64,000 nucleotides of DNA from Bacteroidetes bacterium UBA7662 (GTDB lineage: Bacteria > Bacteroidota > Bacteroidia > UBA7662): the NCBI GenBank assembly GCA_002483345.1, contig DLHS01000009.1:4571-68570 (forward strand), given 5' to 3'. A model generated the notes under the pieces. That model saw only the letters and a list, made by a program, of their open reading frames with translations, was not told the origin of the DNA and did not search any database. Positions within the stretch are counted from its first letter, which is position 1; the number at the start of each line of letters is the position of its first letter. A program made the translations under genes and the position numbers. Of this stretch, positions 33,478 to 42,642 are shown piece after piece.

Positions 33478-35930
33478 TGCTGCAAAAAAGTACGGCAAAG
33501 CGCCAGTATCTGGTGAAGACGGGCTGTTGCCTGCCAGGGCCATGGTTCGTTGACAGGCAGGGCTTCCATCTCCCGCAGGGAGGGTGAAAATGGCAAATCA
33601 AAAAGCTGAAGCCGCGTGGCCAGCTGATGAACCCCCTCTTGCAGGCCCCTCCGGTCAGCCGACGAAAGTGCCTGTTCCAATTGACTTAGCAGGTTCAGGG
33701 TATCCTGTTTAAACCGTTGTAAAAACGCCCCTTTGGCAGCAATATCATCCTCCAGAAACCCCGCCATGCGCTCTGTACGAATGAACAGATTGGGGAACCG
33801 GCGGAGGCTTTCTTCCCGTAGTATGCGATGCAGTTGCTCCGATTCAAAAGGTTTTTCAAGCACCCATATAATTCCTGCCCTCAGGTAATTTCTAAAATCC
33901 TCCTCCGAAACAGCTGCCGTCATCAGATAAACAGACAGCTTTTCATCTTTAGCCAAAAGCGCGACTGCCAGTGCCGGTCCTTCCATCCCCGGGAGGCGCC
34001 GATCTGTAATGACCAGGTCAAAGTTTTGATTTCCGGCTATTTCAAGCGCCTTTTCAGCCGAAAGGCATGCCTCCAGCAGCGCCACCCTGGGCTCCAGGAA
34101 CTGCTGCATCAATTCGATGTTCAGCGGATCATCGTCAACAATCAGCAGCCGTAAGGGGAATTGGGTTTCCGGCAGTTGTTGTTCCGTTTCCTCGGTTTCC
34201 GACATAAACAAGACAGGCAATTCGACGAGAAACGTGCTCCCTTCTCCGGGTTGACTTTCGATGGTCAGTTTCCCGTCCAGCAATGTTATCAGCTGACTCA
34301 CCAGGTGCAGGCCCAGCCCTATCCCTCCTTTTGCCTGATCGGTGGCAGGGTTGTGTTGTTTATAAGCCTCGAAACCAGTCAGATCAGCGCTATCCATCCC
34401 TACTCCTGTATCGATGATCCGGAAAATCAACTGGTCTTCGGATTTATCCACTTCCAGACAAACGCCTCCTGTCCGGGTGAATTTAACCGCATTATCAAGG
34501 AGATTGAATAAGATCTGCCGAAGCCGGTACGGATCAGTTCTGACAGAAAAAGTGTCTGTTAAATTGGATAACAGCTCCCAATGCAGTTGTTTTTCGGTAC
34601 AACGCGCCTTGTAAATCTCATCTACTTCGTCTATCAAGCCGGAAAGTGAAAACACCTCCGGCAGCAGCTGCGCTTTTCCAAGCGAGAGCTGGTTAAACTG
34701 CAACAATTGTCCGATTAAAAAGCTGAGTTGACGGGACGACTGTTTGATGAAAGCCAGCCATCTTTTTTGCTTACCGGCAGGCGCAGCAGCCAACTGTTCT
34801 GAAAACCCGGCAATCGCCTGCAGTGGTGTTCTCAACTCATGGGAAATCCTTGACAATAACTCCTGACGGGCTTTTACCAGATCAGCCACTTTTTTCTGTT
34901 CAGCATCCAGCATTTTCTGCTGTTCGGCCGATAACCTTAATAATTTGCGGAGATAAAGCATCAAAATCAAGCCTAAAGCCAGTCCGCAGGCACTGATCAG
35001 CGCGAGCATATTGGCCGCACTACGGGCAAGTTTGAGGGCTTGTGTGGCTCTTTTTTGCTGCTCATTCAAAAACTGGCGTTCCAGCACTTCCGTCAATCGG
35101 TTGAGTTGCATCTGAAGCAACTGACCGCTCTCCCGCAGTGATATCTCCCTTTTCTGCACGCCTGATAATAATTGGCTGTTATAGCGTCGGGCTTCCTCCA
35201 GCAGTGCCCTTACTTCGGCACGCCGGTCGGCCTGCAGGGGTTCTATTTGTAACACACTGTCTGTCAGGATTACCTCTTCCTGGCTTCCGGCCGTTGTTGT
35301 ATTTCTTTTTTTACCACCAAAGAAGTCTTTGAACTGTTGCAGCAAATTCCGTTTCCCCTGCTCATCGGGTAAAACATCGTCTGTGGCTACGGGCACCTGT
35401 CGGCGTTGTATGTACCGGTCAAGCCGGATGAGAATGGTGGAATCATACCTGCCGGCGAGCACATCTTCCACTTCATTGAGCAGGGATTCCGGCATGGTAG
35501 CATCGGCCTGCGCCTCTTTGAGCCGTAGCAGGGTGCTCAACTGTTTGGTCCTTGCCGCTATCAGATAACCCATGCTATCGATAAGCATGAGGGCAGCCGT
35601 ATCCGAAACCTGCATTTTTAAAGACTCCAGGTGTGTAGTCAGTCTTTTTTCACTCTCCTTAAGTTGTGCAGAAAACGGTTTATTCTTTTCCTGACCACTG
35701 AACCGGGAGGCGGTTTCCAAAGCAAGTATATCCTCCCGCAGCGCCCGTAAAATCTGTAGTTCACTGCTTTCTACTTCGAGGGAGACAATCGCACGCTGGA
35801 GGGTGATAAACCGGTTAATACCAATACCCCCGATGACCAGGATGAGTAGCAAGGTAAAAAACAACCATCCCGCCACGGCATTCCATAGCGTAGACAATAA
35901 GTCTCTGAAGCCCCTGGTAGAATTCCGCAT
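33468..35930 (-). CDS. Hybrid sensor histidine kinase with receiver and HPt-like C-terminus
   Basis: 820 residues. Membrane helix about 20-38, long predicted helical periplasmic region, second helix about 308-326, coiled coil to 355, HisKA with SRISHELRTPLQ (His364), HATPase_c (RIIDTGVG, GGIGLGLHLV) about 470-575, then a receiver domain (LLIVDDDPLN, VITDRRLPGMEG) about 590-705. The last hundred residues (about 715-815) are helical with a candidate phospho-His in GVHQLATRL, which fits an HPt domain, though the usual HxLKG is degenerate. Ends tail to tail with the sigma-54 regulator gene (10-bp overlap). Separate promoter at the far end. Confidence 0.9.
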   Translation of the reverse strand: MRNSTRGFRDLLSTLWNAVAGWLFFTLLLILVIGGIGINRFITLQRAIVSLEVESSELQILRALREDILALETASRFSGQEKNKPFSAQLKESEKRLTTHLESLKMQVSDTAALMLIDSMGYLIAARTKQLSTLLRLKEAQADATMPESLLNEVEDVLAGRYDSTILIRLDRYIQRRQVPVATDDVLPDEQGKRNLLQQFKDFFGGKKRNTTTAGSQEEVILTDSVLQIEPLQADRRAEVRALLEEARRYNSQLLSGVQKREISLRESGQLLQMQLNRLTEVLERQFLNEQQKRATQALKLARSAANMLALISACGLALGLILMLYLRKLLRLSAEQQKMLDAEQKKVADLVKARQELLSRISHELRTPLQAIAGFSEQLAAAPAGKQKRWLAFIKQSSRQLSFLIGQLLQFNQLSLGKAQLLPEVFSLSGLIDEVDEIYKARCTEKQLHWELLSNLTDTFSVRTDPYRLRQILFNLLDNAVKFTRTGGVCLEVDKSEDQLIFRIIDTGVGMDSADLTGFEAYKQHNPATDQAKGGIGLGLHLVSQLITLLDGKLTIESQPGEGSTFLVELPVLFMSETEETEQQLPETQFPLRLLIVDDDPLNIELMQQFLEPRVALLEACLSAEKALEIAGNQNFDLVITDRRLPGMEGPALAVALLAKDEKLSVYLMTAAVSEEDFRNYLRAGIIWVLEKPFESEQLHRILREESLRRFPNLFIRTERMAGFLEDDIAAKGAFLQRFKQDTLNLLSQLEQALSSADRRGLQEGVHQLATRLQLFDLPFSPSLREMEALPVNEPWPWQATARLHQILALCRTFLQHQS

Positions 35931-35975
35931 ACCTCAAGATATGGGTTGAGGCCGAAAAACCGGCTGAATTACCTC

Positions 35976-36929
35976 CTAAAATACAGCAGAAGCTATCTGC
36001 CTGGTGGCTTCACTTTTACCCATGGTATAGAAATGGAGAACGGGTGCCCCCTTGGCTTTGAGCTCTTTGCACTGTGCTATGGCCCATTCTATCCCTATTT
36101 CCTTCACCTGTTTATCATCTTTGGCTTTCTCAACAGCATCAGAAAGCGCTTCGGGTATATCGATGTGAAACACCTTCGGTAATACAGTCAGCTGTTTTTT
36201 AGTGGCAATGGGTTTGATGCCCGGAATAATAGGTACCTCCATACCAGCTTTTCGGCATTTATCTACAAAATCAAAATATGCCTTGTTATCGAAAAACATC
36301 TGGGTGGTGATGAACTCAGCCCCTGAATCCACTTTTTTCTTCAACCACAACATATCCGATTTCATATTGGGCGCATCCTGATGCTTTTCAGGATAACCTG
36401 CCACACCGATGCAAAAATCAGTATGAACCGGATTAACCAGGTCTTCATCCTCATATTTACCGGCATTCATACGCTTTACCTGATCCAGTAACTCAAGCGC
36501 GTTGGTATTTCCATCCAGCTCCGGAACAAACACAGTTTCGTGTTTCAGATTATCACCCCGCAGCACCAATACATTGTCGATGCCCAGAAAGTGGAGGTCA
36601 ATGAGGGCATTTTCCGTTTCTTCGCGGTTAAAACCACCACAAATCAGGTGTGGAACAGCATCAACCTTAAATTTATTCATGATAGCCGCACAGATAGCAA
36701 CTGTACCCGGACGTTTACGGGTCGTGATACGCCGGAAAGTGCCATCCGGGAGGGGTTTCATGATAAACTCTTCCCGGTGATACGTCACATCAATAAAGGG
36801 CGGATTGAACTCCATGAGGGGCTCAATACCGGCGTAAATCTGGTTGATATCCTGCCCCTTGAGCGGGGGGAGTATCTCGAAAGAGAAGAGGGTGTCTTTA
36901 GCGGTGGATATGTGGTCAGTGATTTTCAT
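35976..36929 (-). CDS. metF: Methylenetetrahydrofolate reductase
   Basis: FAD enzyme that reduces 5,10-methylene-THF to 5-methyl-THF, the methyl donor for MetH. 317 residues, normal length. Motifs: FSFEILPP at the N-terminus, VTYHREEF, LVLRGD (FAD site) and TQMFFDNKAYFDFV with IPGIKPI. Downstream of metH on the same strand; the two are separated by a GxxExxY cassette with inverted repeats. Transcript probably starts at the riboswitch promoter before metH if the cassette does not terminate it. Confidence 0.96.
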   Translation of the reverse strand: MKITDHISTAKDTLFSFEILPPLKGQDINQIYAGIEPLMEFNPPFIDVTYHREEFIMKPLPDGTFRRITTRKRPGTVAICAAIMNKFKVDAVPHLICGGFNREETENALIDLHFLGIDNVLVLRGDNLKHETVFVPELDGNTNALELLDQVKRMNAGKYEDEDLVNPVHTDFCIGVAGYPEKHQDAPNMKSDMLWLKKKVDSGAEFITTQMFFDNKAYFDFVDKCRKAGMEVPIIPGIKPIATKKQLTVLPKVFHIDIPEALSDAVEKAKDDKQVKEIGIEWAIAQCKELKAKGAPVLHFYTMGKSEATRQIASAVF

Positions 36930-36939
36930 ATTTTTGGGG

Positions 36940-37567
36940 TTAACACGGGGGGCACGGAGGGCACGGAGCAGAGGTTACGGAGGGCACGGAGCGGAGGTTA
37001 CGGAGGACACGGAGTTGCCTTTTAAAGCACAATTCTGATGACACCTTGTTTTAGCAGCTCACAGTTAAAATTGATGAGCAACCCTACTTTGTGACGCGAT
37101 AGTTTCAGATAAGTCATCAATTGCGCCTTGAACAGATTGTGTATGTGTTCTGCAGCTTTCAGTTCTATCAGAATTTTACCTTCAACCAGAAAATCTGCCC
37201 GGTAGCCACAATCAAGTCTTTCACCTTTGTATAACATAGGGATAGGCACCTCAACCCTGAAGCCCAGATTACGCTCTGTCAGTTCTTTCATCAAAGCGAC
37301 TTTGTATGCCGACTCCAGCAAACCTGGCCCGAGATTCCGGTGGACTTCAAGTGCTGCACTCCAGATTTTATCTGTTATATCACCGTGTATAAGGGTTGTC
37401 ATTGCCTCTGTTTACTTCATGCCTTCTCCTTTCAAAACTCTGAATTTTATTTATTTGGTTTAAAGCTATTTTTATCAATTAACATTATATAATACAATCG
37501 CTGCAAGTCATAGGCACAATGCGCTCCGAAACCCCCGCTCCGTGTCCTCCGTGCCCTCCGTGTTTAA
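36940..37567. mobile_element. GxxExxY cassette with terminal inverted repeats, inserted between metH and metF
   Basis: The GxxExxY gene is flanked by inward-facing repeats built from the unit GGGCACGGAG. Left: 36944-37014, with two 23-bp tandem copies (36958-36980, 36981-37003) plus a partial. Right: 37534-37563, the same motif in reverse complement. The two ends align over about 30 bp with few mismatches, and both are bounded by TTAA (36940-36943 and 37564-37567). The right end begins exactly at the metH stop codon and the left end is 11 bp before the metF ATG. The whole intergenic space between two linked met genes is thus the cassette. Mobility is inference; no transposase is present. Confidence 0.6.
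37022..37402 (-). CDS. GxxExxY-family protein
   Basis: 126 residues, the usual size. It contains the family signature GPGLLESAY (GxxExxY), followed by FRVEVPIPMLYKGERLDCGYRADFLVEGKILIELKA. The Asp in YRADF, Glu-Leu-Lys in IELKA and nearby Glu resemble a PD-(D/E)XK nuclease core, so a nuclease-like fold is plausible; function is unproven for the family. Flanked on both sides by inverted GGGCACGGAG repeats, so it appears to be cargo of a small insertion between metH and metF. Confidence 0.88.
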   Translation of the reverse strand: MTTLIHGDITDKIWSAALEVHRNLGPGLLESAYKVALMKELTERNLGFRVEVPIPMLYKGERLDCGYRADFLVEGKILIELKAAEHIHNLFKAQLMTYLKLSRHKVGLLINFNCELLKQGVIRIVL

Positions 37568-40500
37568 TAATTCAGTGCAGGTGCCAGCCATTTCTCCGCT
37601 TCTTTTAAAGTAACACCACGCCTTACCGCATAATCTGCCACCTGGTCCTTGCCTATTTTACCTACCCCGAAGTATTTGGCATCAGGATGGGCGAGATAGT
37701 AGCCACTAACAGCAGCTGCAGGCCACATGGCATAATGATCGGTAAGCACAAGGCCAATACGTTCTTCCACCTTCAGCACCTTCCAGAGGGTTCCCTTGTC
37801 GAGGTGATCGGGACAAGCCGGATACCCGGGGGCAGGGCGTATACCTCTGTATTTCTCCGCTATCAGGTCATCATTACTGAGGCGTTCACTGGGCTCATAG
37901 CCCCAATATTCTCTGCGGACGCGTTCATGGAGGTGTTCGGCAAAGGCTTCCGCCAAACGATCGGCCAACGACTTCAGCAGGATGGCGTTGTAGTCATCGT
38001 GCTTGGCTTCGAATGCTTTCGCCCTTTCCTCGGCACCAAAAATACCGATGGCAAACAGACCGAAATAGTCCTGAAAACCGGTTTCTTCCGGGGCAATAAA
38101 ATCAGACAGGGCCAGGTTGGGGAGGCCTGTCGTTTTTTGGGATTGTTGTCGGAGGGTGAGGAATTTTGCTACTTCCTCTGCCGCTCCTCCCAGGGTAGGG
38201 GTCGGGGATGGTGTCCGGATGACAATATCATCCCCCGCTGCATTGGCTTCAAACAGGCCAAACACCGCACGGGCATCAAGCCATTGTTCACGGATGATGG
38301 TTTTCAGCATCTGCTGGGCCTCCTCAAACAACTTGGTAGCTGTCTCTCCAACCAGGGGGTCGTGCAGAATATCGGGGTATTTGCCATGCAATTCCCAGGC
38401 CTGGAAGAACGGTGTCCAATCTATGTAATCAGCTATCGTCTGTAAAGGGTACTGCCTGAATTCGTGTACCCCCGGCTGTTGCGGTACGCTCAGATCTGCC
38501 GGATCCCAGTTGATGGGAAAACAGTTGTTTCTGGCTTCCTCAATTGAAAGCAATACCTTTTCGCGACCGCGGCTGAGATAACCTTCTCTTAACTTATCGT
38601 AATCGGTTTTGGTATTGGCCGCAAAACCATCCCGCTGCTCCGGACTCAGCAAGCTGCTCACAACGGGTACTGAACGACTCGCATCCAGCACATGCACCAC
38701 GGTGCCACTGAATACGGGCGCAATTTTAACGGCTGTATGTGCCCGGGAGGTGGTTGCTCCACCTATCAGAAGTGGCTTTTTAATGCCCAAACGTTCCATT
38801 TCAGAAGCCACAAACACCATTTCATCGAGTGAAGGTGTTATCAGACCTGACAGGCCTATCACATCTACTTCATGATGAAGGGCTGCTTCGAGTATTTTAT
38901 CGCAACTGACCATCACCCCCAGGTCAACCACATCATAATTATTGCATTGTAGTACGACACCAACAATGTTCTTACCTATGTCGTGTACATCGCCCTTTAC
39001 CGTAGCCATCAGGATTTTACCCTTGGCCTGGCGGTTCTGACCCGGATTGGCCAGTTTTTCTGCTTCCAGATAGGGCATCAGATAAGCAACCGCCTTTTTC
39101 ATGACGCGGGCGCTCTTCACGACCTGAGGCAGGAACATTTTACCGGCACCAAACAAATCGCCGACAACGTTCATACCGGCCATCAGCGGCCCTTCAATTA
39201 CCTGTAACGGCTTATCGAATTCGTGGCGGGCTTCTTCCACATCCACATCAATATATTCATCTATTCCCTTGACGAGGGCATGGGTGAGACGCTCCTGAAC
39301 GGGTGCCAGGCGCCAGCTTTCATCTTTAGCCACCGCTTCCTTGCCGGGACCACCTTTGTATTGTTCAGCAAGTTGAATTAAACGCTCCGTAGCATCGGGA
39401 CGGCGGTTAAAAAGTACATCCTCCACATGCAAAAGAAGCTCTTTGTCGATTTCCTCGTACACTTCGATCTGACCGGCATTGACAATCCCCATGTCCATAC
39501 CTGCCTGAATGGCATGGTACAGAAAAGCGGCATGCATGGCTTCACGCACCTTGTCGTTGCCCCGGAAAGAGAAGGAGATATTGCTCACCCCGCCACTGAC
39601 TTTCACGCCCGGCAGGTTCTCTTTGATCCATTTAGTGGCCTTGATGAAGTCGATGGCATAGTTATTATGTTCTTCTATACCCGTGGCGACTGTAAGGATA
39701 TTCGGGTCAAAAATGATATCCTCGGCAGGGAAACCAACTTCTTTGGTAAGAATATCATAGGCCCGCTGACAGATTTCGATGCGACGCTCGTAGCTATCGG
39801 CCTGGCCCTGTTCATCAAATGCCATGACAATGACAGCTGCACCATAGGCGAGTACCTGGTGAGCATAGTAGCGGAAACGCTCCTCCCCCTCTTTCATGGA
39901 GATAGAGTTGACAATAGCCTTTCCCTGCACGCATTTCAGACCTGCTTCGATGACACTCCATTTGGAAGAGTCGATCATCACCGGAACACGGGCAATGTCG
40001 GGTTCGGCGGCAATCAGATTGAGAAAGCGGGTCATGGCTGCTTCTGAGTCGAGCATACCTTCGTCAAAATTCACGTCAATGACCTGAGCACCGCTTTCAA
40101 CCTGCTGCCGGGCGACTTCCACCGCGGCATCGAATTTTTCTTCCTTGATAAGTCTGGCGAACATGCGGGAGCCGGTAACGTTGGTCCGCTCGCCTACATT
40201 CACAAAATTGGTGGCTTTGGTGATGCTCACCGGCTCCAGGCCACTCAGATGAAGTACAGACTCCAGTTCCGGCAAGGTGCGCGGTACATGCAATGCTGCT
40301 TCGGCGGCTATCTCGCGGATGTGATCGGGTGAGGTGCCACAACAACCGCCTATGATATTGACAAAGCTGTTGTCCAGAAAATCCTTGATCTGCGCACGCA
40401 TCATGGCAGGCGATTCGTCGTATTCTCCGAAGGCGTTCGGTAAGCCGGCATTCGGGTGGGCAGAGATACGGTATTTACTGGCTTTCGACAATGATTGCAG

Positions 40501-41265
40501 GTGCGGGCGCATCTGTTTGGCTCCCAACGCGCAGTTTAAACCAATGCTGAGCAACGGCAGGTGCGACATGGAGTACAGAAATGCCTCTACCGTCTGTCCT
40601 GAGAGGGTACGGCCACTGTTGTCGGTAATGGTACCGCTGACCATAATGGGCAGGGGTTGCTGCGACCGGTCGCGGAAATATCTATCAATGGCATACAACG
40701 CCGCCTTGGCATTGAGGGTATCAAAAATTGTTTCAACCAGCAGCAAATCCACCCCTCCGTCTACCAATCCCTGCACCTGTTCGTAATAGGCTTCGACCAG
40801 TTCATCAAAGCTGATACTCCGGAAGCCCGGATTATTTACATCAGGGCTGATGCTGGCTGTTTTATTGGTGGGACCGATGGCACCTGCCACAAAACGGGGT
40901 TTGTCCGGATGCAAAGCCGTGAAATCTGCTGCTACTTTTTTGGCTATGCGGGCTGATTCCAGGTTCAACTCATAACTCAGGGCCTCCATGTGGTAATCTC
41001 CCATGGAAACGCGCTGCGCATTGAAGGTATTGGTTTCTGCAATGTCTGCGCCGGCCTCAAAATAGGCCCGGTGGATATTTTCTATGATTTGTGGCTGGGT
41101 AAGAGAAAGGAGTTCGTTATTGCCTTTGAGATCAGAGGCCCAGTCTTTGAAACGCTCACCCCGGTAATCAGCCTCTGAGAGTTTATAATTCTGAATTTGC
41201 GTACCCATGGCGCCGTCCAGGACCAGGATGCGTTTTTTGAGTTCTTGTTGTATATCGTATTGCAT
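37564..41265 (-). CDS. metH: Cobalamin-dependent methionine synthase
   Basis: Start taken at 41265 (MQYDIQQELKKRIL); the ATG 12 bases upstream lies inside the terminator stem. About 1233 residues in the standard order: homocysteine-binding barrel with zinc Cys (NCALGA and GGCCGTSPDH), folate-binding domain (NFVNVGERTNVTGS), cobalamin domain with DVHDIGKN (His axial ligand), and C-terminal SAM reactivation domain (HPDAKYFGVGKIGKDQ). Methylates homocysteine from methyl-THF made by MetF. Controlled by the SAM-I riboswitch immediately upstream. Confidence 0.97.
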   Translation of the reverse strand: MQYDIQQELKKRILVLDGAMGTQIQNYKLSEADYRGERFKDWASDLKGNNELLSLTQPQIIENIHRAYFEAGADIAETNTFNAQRVSMGDYHMEALSYELNLESARIAKKVAADFTALHPDKPRFVAGAIGPTNKTASISPDVNNPGFRSISFDELVEAYYEQVQGLVDGGVDLLLVETIFDTLNAKAALYAIDRYFRDRSQQPLPIMVSGTITDNSGRTLSGQTVEAFLYSMSHLPLLSIGLNCALGAKQMRPHLQSLSKASKYRISAHPNAGLPNAFGEYDESPAMMRAQIKDFLDNSFVNIIGGCCGTSPDHIREIAAEAALHVPRTLPELESVLHLSGLEPVSITKATNFVNVGERTNVTGSRMFARLIKEEKFDAAVEVARQQVESGAQVIDVNFDEGMLDSEAAMTRFLNLIAAEPDIARVPVMIDSSKWSVIEAGLKCVQGKAIVNSISMKEGEERFRYYAHQVLAYGAAVIVMAFDEQGQADSYERRIEICQRAYDILTKEVGFPAEDIIFDPNILTVATGIEEHNNYAIDFIKATKWIKENLPGVKVSGGVSNISFSFRGNDKVREAMHAAFLYHAIQAGMDMGIVNAGQIEVYEEIDKELLLHVEDVLFNRRPDATERLIQLAEQYKGGPGKEAVAKDESWRLAPVQERLTHALVKGIDEYIDVDVEEARHEFDKPLQVIEGPLMAGMNVVGDLFGAGKMFLPQVVKSARVMKKAVAYLMPYLEAEKLANPGQNRQAKGKILMATVKGDVHDIGKNIVGVVLQCNNYDVVDLGVMVSCDKILEAALHHEVDVIGLSGLITPSLDEMVFVASEMERLGIKKPLLIGGATTSRAHTAVKIAPVFSGTVVHVLDASRSVPVVSSLLSPEQRDGFAANTKTDYDKLREGYLSRGREKVLLSIEEARNNCFPINWDPADLSVPQQPGVHEFRQYPLQTIADYIDWTPFFQAWELHGKYPDILHDPLVGETATKLFEEAQQMLKTIIREQWLDARAVFGLFEANAAGDDIVIRTPSPTPTLGGAAEEVAKFLTLRQQSQKTTGLPNLALSDFIAPEETGFQDYFGLFAIGIFGAEERAKAFEAKHDDYNAILLKSLADRLAEAFAEHLHERVRREYWGYEPSERLSNDDLIAEKYRGIRPAPGYPACPDHLDKGTLWKVLKVEERIGLVLTDHYAMWPAAAVSGYYLAHPDAKYFGVGKIGKDQVADYAVRRGVTLKEAEKWLAPALNY

Positions 41266-41292
41266 AAAAAAAGCCAAACGTTTCGTTTAGCT
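41266..41292 (-). terminator. Riboswitch-controlled terminator abutting the metH ATG
   Basis: On the minus strand, stem AGCTAAACG (41292-41284) with CGTTTGGCT (41280-41272) and a three-base loop is followed by seven T, and the metH ATG comes directly after. It is the expression platform of the SAM riboswitch. Since the T-run touches the start codon, no Shine-Dalgarno sequence is possible. Confidence 0.82.
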
Positions 41293-41352
41293 CATCCCCG
41301 AAGGTTCGGGTACAGACTTGCAAGTAGCACACAGCCCTTTTCAGCTGTTTCC

Positions 41353-41486
41353 TGCTTGCTCATCTCCTGCCTCAGTTATTTGTTAGTGGCAGCGGAATTG
41401 GCACCAGACCACCGTGAGGCAAGTGTCTCACGCTGCGGTTGCCAGGACTTCGTAGGGCCGTTCCCTCCGTCCTTCTGGATAAGCTT
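41353..41486 (-). promoter_or_regulatory. SAM-I (S-box) riboswitch
   Basis: The minus strand shows the S-box landmarks in order: CTTATCCAGAAGG at 41483, GGAGGGA, GGCCC, GAAGTCC, GGCAACC, GGTGCCAATTCC, and finally GAGATGAG. CTTATC pairs with GATGAG to close P1 (six pairs including G-U). Aptamer is complete. High SAM should favour the terminator at 41266-41292 and shut off metH, which fits its role in methionine and SAM synthesis. Confidence 0.93.
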
Positions 41487-41489
41487 TTG

Positions 41490-41519
41490 CAAAGATAACA
41501 CTTCGGCTGTTTAATTCAA
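41490..41519 (-). promoter_or_regulatory. Promoter of the SAM riboswitch-metH unit
   Basis: Minus strand: TTG at 41519-41517, 19-base spacer, then TATCTTTG at 41497-41490. This is an exact fit to the Bacteroidota -33/-7 promoter. Transcription should begin near 41486, at the first base of the P1 helix of the riboswitch. Confidence 0.8.
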
Positions 41520-41549
41520 AATGTCAAAAATATCGCAAACAGGATAAAA

Positions 41550-42236
41550 TTACTTTTTTACAAAGTGTCCTATCAGCAGGCCATACGCACCGCCATCATA
41601 AGGCTCCGCTAACCGGATACTCTCATAAATCTTCGTTCCCCGCCTGAATTGTTGGTGCCATTGCTTTTCAAGATTGCCTGCAAGGCGTTCTGAAAAATCC
41701 CACCCTACTACCGTAGGTTCACAGAGAGCAGGCCTGCTGTGTATGTCTGATATAAGCAAAAAATCACCTCCAGGCTTTAAAACACGGCAAATCTCAGAGA
41801 TAGCCGCGTCAAAATCATCCACATGGTCCAGCGAATTAAATGAACTCACCAAATCGAAAGAATTGCTTTCAAAGGGCATCAACTCTGCCGCTGCAGGCAC
41901 ATATTTCATGCGATGTTTCCCTTTGTTTAACTTCAGATACTGATTAGCCAGCGGGTCTAAACCAAAACAATCCGCTGAGGATGGCGCCCACTCCAGGCTT
42001 CCGCGGGGACCACAACCTACATCCAGTATTTTTTTGCCTTCATAGTAGGTTGTTTCGAGACCAAAGCCCTCCGTAAAAACCCATTGATAGTGCCTGTTGG
42101 TAAGGCTACCTCCTTCTTTGAGACATTTCATGAGCCAATACAAGTATTCAAAGAGGTATTTAGCCCTTTTCTGCCCCAGCAGAAAGACCATAAGTGCTCC
42201 TGTTTTGTCGTATAAAAACAACCTTACTCCATTCAT
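41550..42236 (-). CDS. SAM-dependent methyltransferase (class I)
   Basis: 228 residues. Rossmann-type methyltransferase with motif I ILDVGCGPRGSLEW, motif II acidic FGLDPL, motif III/IV SFDLVSSFNSLDHVDD and motif V/VI ICRVLKPGGDFLLIS. Resembles methyltransferase type 11 proteins that follow glycan or small-molecule genes, but the acceptor is unknown. Separate transcription unit upstream of the metH riboswitch promoter (31 bp gap). No signal peptide. Confidence 0.85.
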   Translation of the reverse strand: MNGVRLFLYDKTGALMVFLLGQKRAKYLFEYLYWLMKCLKEGGSLTNRHYQWVFTEGFGLETTYYEGKKILDVGCGPRGSLEWAPSSADCFGLDPLANQYLKLNKGKHRMKYVPAAAELMPFESNSFDLVSSFNSLDHVDDFDAAISEICRVLKPGGDFLLISDIHSRPALCEPTVVGWDFSERLAGNLEKQWHQQFRRGTKIYESIRLAEPYDGGAYGLLIGHFVKK

Positions 42237-42642
42237 AGGTTCATATCCAGACAGGGATCAGCATTCCAGTCATGCCTGACCCAATTTAAAAGCACAATTA
42301 TAGGCAAACAGTACCTAATTAGAAACAAGCGGAAACATCAATATGCTATTCTCAGGAGACAAGCTTTTTTTTTGATTTTAAATCATTATTATAATTCAAT
42401 TAATAATTATTCCTGGTTAGTATTTCTCTCCTTTTTCCCAACATCCTAACACAGATTAATTTGATTTCTGGTGCCTATTGACTAAAATAGCATCTTCATG
42501 AAGCGTTTGGTTTTAAAGGTGAAATCGCTTGTGGCGTAAGCTTTCTGATGGCTGGCGGGAGCTTTCATCCAAAATATAACGTATTCAACAGGGGGTTAAC
42601 ACGTATCTGCCGGGCACATACAAGGAGTACCATTCACGAAAA
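42237..42642. other. AT-rich divergent intergenic region, 406 bp
   Basis: Lies between the methyltransferase (minus) and an unknown lipoprotein gene (plus). Markedly AT-rich around 42365-42430 compared with neighbours. No reading frame of note, no exact TAnnTTTG box and no strong hairpin found. Confidence 0.4.

Noticed and set aside
39427..40047. 206-codon plus-strand frame inside metH
   Set aside because: Lies entirely within the well-supported methionine synthase on the other strand.
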